Assembly (NCBI GenBank): GCA_021813225.1
Contig: JAKALH010000096.1
Location: 1 to 8,798, forward strand
Direction of reading: 5' to 3'
Origin: Chloroflexota bacterium
GTDB taxonomy: Bacteria > Chloroflexota > Anaerolineae > J036 > Brachytrichaceae
Length of the DNA stretch: 8,798 nucleotides
Shown: positions 5,556 through 8,798 of the stretch, in pieces
How the letters are laid out: the number at the start of each line of letters is the position of its first letter
Numbering within the stretch: position 1 is the first letter of the stretch
The notes under the pieces: generated by a model
The model's input: the letters and a program-made list of their open reading frames with translations, nothing else
Databases searched by the model: none
What the model was told of the DNA's origin: nothing
Position numbers and translations under genes: made by a program

Positions 5556-6719
5556 ATGACAAAGCTAATCGTCCAGACCCAGTATGCAACGTTTCACAAC
5601 GACCTGCACCTGCAAAATGGCGCTACGTTAAACCCTGTCACTCTCGCTTACGAGACCTACGGGGAACTGAATGCGGACCGCAGCAATGCGATACTGATAC
5701 TGCATGCGCTGTCAGGCGATGCCCACGTGGCGGGTTTTAACAGTCCGGACGAAGGCCGACCAGGCTGGTGGGACGAAGCTGTCGGGCCAGGCAAAGCATT
5801 CAACACCGATAAATATTACGTCATCTGCTCAAATGTGATTGGCGGTTGCAAAGGCAGCACTGGACCAGCATCGGTCAATCCAGCTACCAATAGTCCTTTC
5901 GGTCTCAGCTTCCCGGTCGTCACAATCGCCGATATGGTGGAGTCACAGCGATGGCTGCTGGATTATCTCGGGATAGAGCAACTTCTGACCGTAACAGGCG
6001 GCAGCATGGGCGGTATGCAGGCGCTACAGTGGGCGGTCTCCTATCCCGAGCGGGTTAAAAGCGCCATCATCCTCGCTTCGACAGCGCGATTATCCGCACA
6101 GACGATTGCTTTGAATGAGGTCGCGCGACAGGCAATTTATGCCGACCCGAACTGGAATCAGGGCGATTACTATGGAAAGTCACCGCCGAATGCCGGTCTG
6201 GCGGTCGCGCGCATGATTGGCCACATCACTTACCTGAGTGACGCATCCATGCGTGAAAAGTTCGGGCGACGCCTGCAGGAACGCGAGCGGTATGGATACG
6301 ATTTCAATACGGACTTTGCCGTAGAAAGCTATCTGAGATATCGCGGCAATGCATTCACGCGGCGTTTCGACGCTAATTCCTTCCTGTACATCACCAAGGC
6401 AATGGATTATTTTGACCTGTCGTACGGTTTGCCTTCGCTGGCTGCCGCATTCGAGCGCGCCCGGTCAAAGTTCATGGTCGTGAGTTATACATCGGACTGG
6501 TTATATCCGTCGTGGCAATCGAAGGAATTAGTGCGAAGTCTGTTGCAGAACGGGCTTGATGCGACCTATTTCGAGATCGTCAGCGATTACGGGCACGAAT
6601 CATTCCTGCTTGAGGTGGACAGGCTGGCGGAACTGGCGCGAGACTTCCTCGGGCGGCTAATGACCTCGAAATCATATAAACCAGCAGCCGTTTACAAAGA
6701 CATCGCCGCCGACATATGA
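5556..6719 (+). CDS. metX: Homoserine O-acetyltransferase (MetX)
   Basis: This 387-residue alpha/beta-hydrolase-fold enzyme acylates the hydroxyl of L-homoserine, normally from acetyl-CoA, as the committed step towards methionine by the sulfhydrylation route. It acts in the cytoplasm. Landmarks are LHALSGDAHVAG (49-60), the family string GGCKGSTGP (96-104), and the nucleophile elbow GGSMGGMQALQWA with S150. The other triad members are D314 (TSDWLYP) and H347 (GHESFLLE). Length is normal. The open frame extends upstream to an ATG at 5421, but that codon is the conserved AUGA of the SAM aptamer and the extension runs through the terminator, so 5556 is the first usable start. No clear Shine-Dalgarno precedes it. 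Control is by the SAM-I riboswitch just upstream, which fits the pathway. The stop overlaps the metW start by four bases (ATGA). Some family members use succinyl-CoA; I cannot exclude that from sequence alone. Confidence 0.95.
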   Translation: MTKLIVQTQYATFHNDLHLQNGATLNPVTLAYETYGELNADRSNAILILHALSGDAHVAGFNSPDEGRPGWWDEAVGPGKAFNTDKYYVICSNVIGGCKGSTGPASVNPATNSPFGLSFPVVTIADMVESQRWLLDYLGIEQLLTVTGGSMGGMQALQWAVSYPERVKSAIILASTARLSAQTIALNEVARQAIYADPNWNQGDYYGKSPPNAGLAVARMIGHITYLSDASMREKFGRRLQERERYGYDFNTDFAVESYLRYRGNAFTRRFDANSFLYITKAMDYFDLSYGLPSLAAAFERARSKFMVVSYTSDWLYPSWQSKELVRSLLQNGLDATYFEIVSDYGHESFLLEVDRLAELARDFLGRLMTSKSYKPAAVYKDIAADI

Positions 6720-7318
6720 ACACACCAGCAAACGGCAGCATCACGGCCAGCAAGCGGCTTGATCTGCAAGCGATATCTGAGATCATACCGAAGGGCGCGC
6801 GTGTGCTCGATCTCGGTTGCGGGGATGGCGCGCTCCTCTCGCAACTGGTGAAAGCCAGACAGGTCATCGCACGCGGGGTCGAGTTGAGCGAAGTGAACGT
6901 GCGGGCCTGCATCGCGCGCGGCCTGTCGGTCCGCCATGGCGATATCGAGGAAGGTCTGGCCGATTATCGCGATGGCGCCTTTGATTACGTTATACTCAGC
7001 CAGACGCTCGCGTTTCTGGACAAACCGGAACCCGTCGTACATGAAATGCTGCGCGTCGGCGCGCATGCGATTATCTCGTTCGAGAACACAGGCTGCATCC
7101 ACAGGCGCATGAGCGTTCTGTTCGGCGACAGCGTTGGCAACGGCCTGTGTTCAGGCGAGCCGCGTATGCGGCCAATTACGCTAAACCAGTTCCATTCATT
7201 TGTCGGCTGTGTCAATGCACAAGTGAAACAGGCCGTATATCTGAATCAGAATGGGCCTGTAACGAGGTTGCCGGCACTCCGCGCTGACATCGCCGTGTAT
7301 GTCCTGGTCAGAGAATAA
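6716..7318 (+). CDS. metW: MetW-like methyltransferase-fold partner of MetX
   Basis: This 200-residue protein has a Rossmann SAM-methyltransferase fold and matches MetW, which is encoded with metX in many bacteria and is needed there for methionine synthesis, apparently by supporting MetX. Visible are the SAM loop VLDLGCGDGALL (30-41), the acidic residue E56 (GVELSEVNV), ARGLSVRHGDIEEGLADY (67-84), and FDYVILSQTL (89-98). MLRVGAHAIISF (111-122) is also typical. After this the protein departs from the family: the usual segment with LPY..W..TPN-H-CT..DF is replaced by the shorter GLCSGEPRMRPITLNQF (143-159), losing the aromatic and TPN residues. Start is set by the 4-base ATGA overlap with metX, implying translational coupling. 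It should share the SAM-riboswitch control. The MetW call is strong from the N-terminal half and the context; the C-terminal half may be specialised. Confidence 0.88.
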   Translation: MNTPANGSITASKRLDLQAISEIIPKGARVLDLGCGDGALLSQLVKARQVIARGVELSEVNVRACIARGLSVRHGDIEEGLADYRDGAFDYVILSQTLAFLDKPEPVVHEMLRVGAHAIISFENTGCIHRRMSVLFGDSVGNGLCSGEPRMRPITLNQFHSFVGCVNAQVKQAVYLNQNGPVTRLPALRADIAVYVLVRE

Positions 7319-7351
7319 TCGTCCCGCCTGCGCAACACATTCCGAACCTTT

Positions 7352-7356
7352 GAGGA
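7352..7356 (+). promoter_or_regulatory. Shine-Dalgarno of obg, unusually close to the start
   Basis: GAGGA ends one base before the ATG at 7358, where 5-9 bases are usual. No in-frame start lies upstream in the gap to metW, and MFYDQA is the normal Obg beginning. The site may be poorly used. Confidence 0.35.
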
Positions 7357-7357
7357 A

Positions 7358-8623
7358 ATGTTCTACGATCAAGCCCACATAACAGTCACCGGCGGCAAAG
7401 GCGGAGACGGCGTCGTCAGTTTTCGCCGGGAATCCATGGTGCCTCGCGGCGGACCCGACGGCGGCAACGGCGGCCGCGGCGGCGATGTCGTTCTCGTCGT
7501 CAACCGGCACCTTAACACACTCAATGCTTTCCAGTACCGACGACTTTTCAACGCAGCAGATGGCCGCAATGGGCGCGGTAAAGATCAGACCGGGCGATCC
7601 GGTAAGGATTTGTTCGTCGAGGTGCCGCCGGGCACAGTCGTGCGAGATGCCTCAACCGGAGCAGTGCTGGGCGACCTCACAGCTGATGACATGCAATTGA
7701 TCGTAGCCCGGGGTGGCCGAGGTGGACGCGGGAATGCCCGTTTCGCTACGCCCAGCAACCAGGCCCCACAAATGGCAGAAAATGGCGCGCCGGGTGAAAC
7801 GCGTGAGTTGGAGCTTGAGTTGAAGCTGATCGCAGATATCGGCATCGTTGGTCTGCCCAATGCAGGCAAAAGCACACTCCTATCCGTACTGACCGCGGCC
7901 AGGCCAAAAATCGGGGATTACCCCTTCACCACGCTGCATCCGAATCTCGGGGTAGCTCAGATTGACGCCAACCGTACCGTTATCCTTGCCGATATACCAG
8001 GGCTGATTGAAGGCGCCAGCGAAGGCGTCGGTCTGGGGCATGAGTTCCTGCGCCACATTGAGCGGACGCGTGTGCTCATCCATGTGATGAACGGTCTCAG
8101 TGATGACTTACCGGCAGACTACCAGACAATCCAGGCTGAACTGAAGGCGTTCGGTCATGCGCTGGACAGCAAACCGCAGGTGCTGGCATTGAACAAGTGC
8201 GACTTGCCCGATGCACAGGCCGCCTATGACCTGTATTGCACAAGTGAAAACGCACCGCCGGTGTTCCAGGACTGCATTGCCATCTCCGCAGCAACCGGCA
8301 TGAACGTGCAGTTATTGCTCCAGAGAGCCGTGCGGCTGCTCGATCAGTTGCCGACGCCTGAGGTCGAAAATTCGGAACCGGAGTTGACATTGCCTGAGGA
8401 CAATACGAGCATCGAGATCCGGCGCGAAGGCGGCGGTTTTAGAGTTAACAGCCCTATGCTGATACAACGTGTAGAGACGACACGCTGGGACCTCGACGAG
8501 GCTGTACAGCGGTTTCAACGCCTGCTGGAGCGCAGCGGCGTCGCTGCCGCGCTGGAACAGCGCGGCATCAAGACCGGCGATACCGTGTACATCGGCGACT
8601 ATGAGCTGGAGTGGACCGACTGA
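7358..8623 (+). CDS. obg: GTPase Obg/CgtA with OCT domain
   Basis: This 421-residue essential GTPase binds the large ribosomal subunit, acts in its late maturation, and links it to stress and cell-cycle control. Residues 1-157 are the glycine-rich Obg fold (GGKGGDGVVSFRRE, GGPDGGNGGRGGD, GGRGGRGN). The G domain follows at about 158-330: Walker A GLPNAGKST (165-173), switch I around DYPFTTLHPNLG (187-198), DIPG (212-215), NKCD (279-282) and SAATG (310-314). An acidic linker (337-349) leads to a C-terminal OCT domain of about 70 residues (350-421) ending DTVYIGDYELEW, found in Obg of some Gram-positives and Chloroflexota but missing from E. coli ObgE. All nucleotide motifs are intact. It starts 39 bases after metW with no convincing promoter between, so it is probably co-transcribed. 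Its last 25 bases overlap a convergent gene. Confidence 0.97.
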   Translation: MFYDQAHITVTGGKGGDGVVSFRRESMVPRGGPDGGNGGRGGDVVLVVNRHLNTLNAFQYRRLFNAADGRNGRGKDQTGRSGKDLFVEVPPGTVVRDASTGAVLGDLTADDMQLIVARGGRGGRGNARFATPSNQAPQMAENGAPGETRELELELKLIADIGIVGLPNAGKSTLLSVLTAARPKIGDYPFTTLHPNLGVAQIDANRTVILADIPGLIEGASEGVGLGHEFLRHIERTRVLIHVMNGLSDDLPADYQTIQAELKAFGHALDSKPQVLALNKCDLPDAQAAYDLYCTSENAPPVFQDCIAISAATGMNVQLLLQRAVRLLDQLPTPEVENSEPELTLPEDNTSIEIRREGGGFRVNSPMLIQRVETTRWDLDEAVQRFQRLLERSGVAAALEQRGIKTGDTVYIGDYELEWTD

Positions 8624-8798
8624 ACGTTCAGCAGCGATAGCAGGAATTCCTGTAAATAGTGCTGGACATCGACGGTATGCCGCGCCTTATCGTCTGACTT
8701 CGGCGTAATTTCCCGGAATATGGCGGCGGGGAACGCATCTGCAAGCGTTACGCCATACTCATACGGGTGAATCGGGTCGCGTCGATTCGCCAGCACCA
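8599..8798 (-). CDS. C-terminal part of a probable alpha/beta hydrolase
   Basis: About 66 residues are visible; the gene continues past the right edge of the window. The fragment begins VLANRRDPIHPYEYG, which has the shape of the late strand and loop carrying the catalytic Asp in alpha/beta hydrolases (strand, then D-P-hP, then a helix). It continues LADAFPAAIFREITPKS, like the usual 'lPgA...i' strand, and KARHTVDVQHYLQEFL, where the His may be the catalytic one and the helix closes the fold. This is pattern recognition on a short fragment, so the family call is moderate. Its TAG stop lies within the obg reading frame, so the two genes converge and overlap by 25 bases. No terminator separates them. 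Its substrate cannot be inferred. Confidence 0.6.
   Translation of the reverse strand, partial: VLANRRDPIHPYEYGVTLADAFPAAIFREITPKSDDKARHTVDVQHYLQEFLLSLLNVQSVHSSS

Noticed and set aside
7385..7490. GGCGGC-rich repeat-like stretch
   Set aside because: It encodes the glycine-rich Obg fold and is explained by the protein.
8620..8652. Two perfect 12-base palindromes, CTGAACGTTCAG and CAGGAATTCCTG, close together
   Set aside because: About two such palindromes are expected by chance in 8.8 kb, and both lie in the coding sequence of the minus-strand hydrolase. Their stems have only 4 bp, too weak for a terminator.

Overview
This window is an ordinary-looking stretch of bacterial chromosome, moderately GC-rich, with eight complete or partial protein genes and one textbook riboswitch. 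There is no insertion sequence, CRISPR array, tRNA or rRNA. The gene set (Obg with a C-terminal OCT domain, a SAM-I riboswitch ahead of metX-metW, a membrane-anchored amidase of the divergent 'SGHRGNDSG' type, a two-TM protein I do not recognise) reminds me most of Chloroflexota, perhaps Anaerolineae. That assignment is inference from protein style, not from a search.

Layout. Positions 1-121 hold a strong 13-bp hairpin and no gene I can support. On the minus strand, read from 2604 down to 122, lie a tandem-GNAT acetyltransferase, a membrane-anchored zinc amidase that starts right after the GNAT stop (TAA|ATG), and, after a 95-bp gap with a hairpin, a secreted L,D-transpeptidase. The last two act on peptidoglycan. 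A 10-base inverted repeat flanks the transpeptidase gene, each copy touching a hairpin. Divergent from this group, across 64 bp, is a TRAM/4Fe-4S/SAM uracil-C5 RNA methyltransferase of the RlmD family (2669-3862). Its 3' end converges on a 410-414 aa two-TM protein of unknown function on the minus strand (3901-5133 or 5145).

The 410-base intergenic region 5146-5555 is the regulatory centre of the window. It has a near-consensus promoter (TTGACA-17-TATTCT, 5302-5330), a short leader with two mutually exclusive small hairpins, a complete SAM-I aptamer (5389-5484), and a 12-bp perfect terminator hairpin with a U tract (5509-5542). The 5' arm of the terminator contains an exact copy of the 5' P1 strand, so the switch can be read directly: without SAM the 3' P1 strand can pair with the terminator arm, and with SAM P1 forms and the terminator folds. 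Downstream are metX (true start 5556, not inside the aptamer), metW overlapping it by 4 bases, and obg 39 bases later. I see no convincing promoter before obg, so this essential GTPase may sit partly under SAM control.

At the right edge, the C-terminus of a probable alpha/beta hydrolase on the minus strand converges on obg and overlaps its last 25 bases.

Nothing here looks like an undescribed defence or mobile system. The most open items are the unknown membrane protein, the shortened MetW, the possible SAM control of obg, and the inverted-repeat bracket around the L,D-transpeptidase gene.
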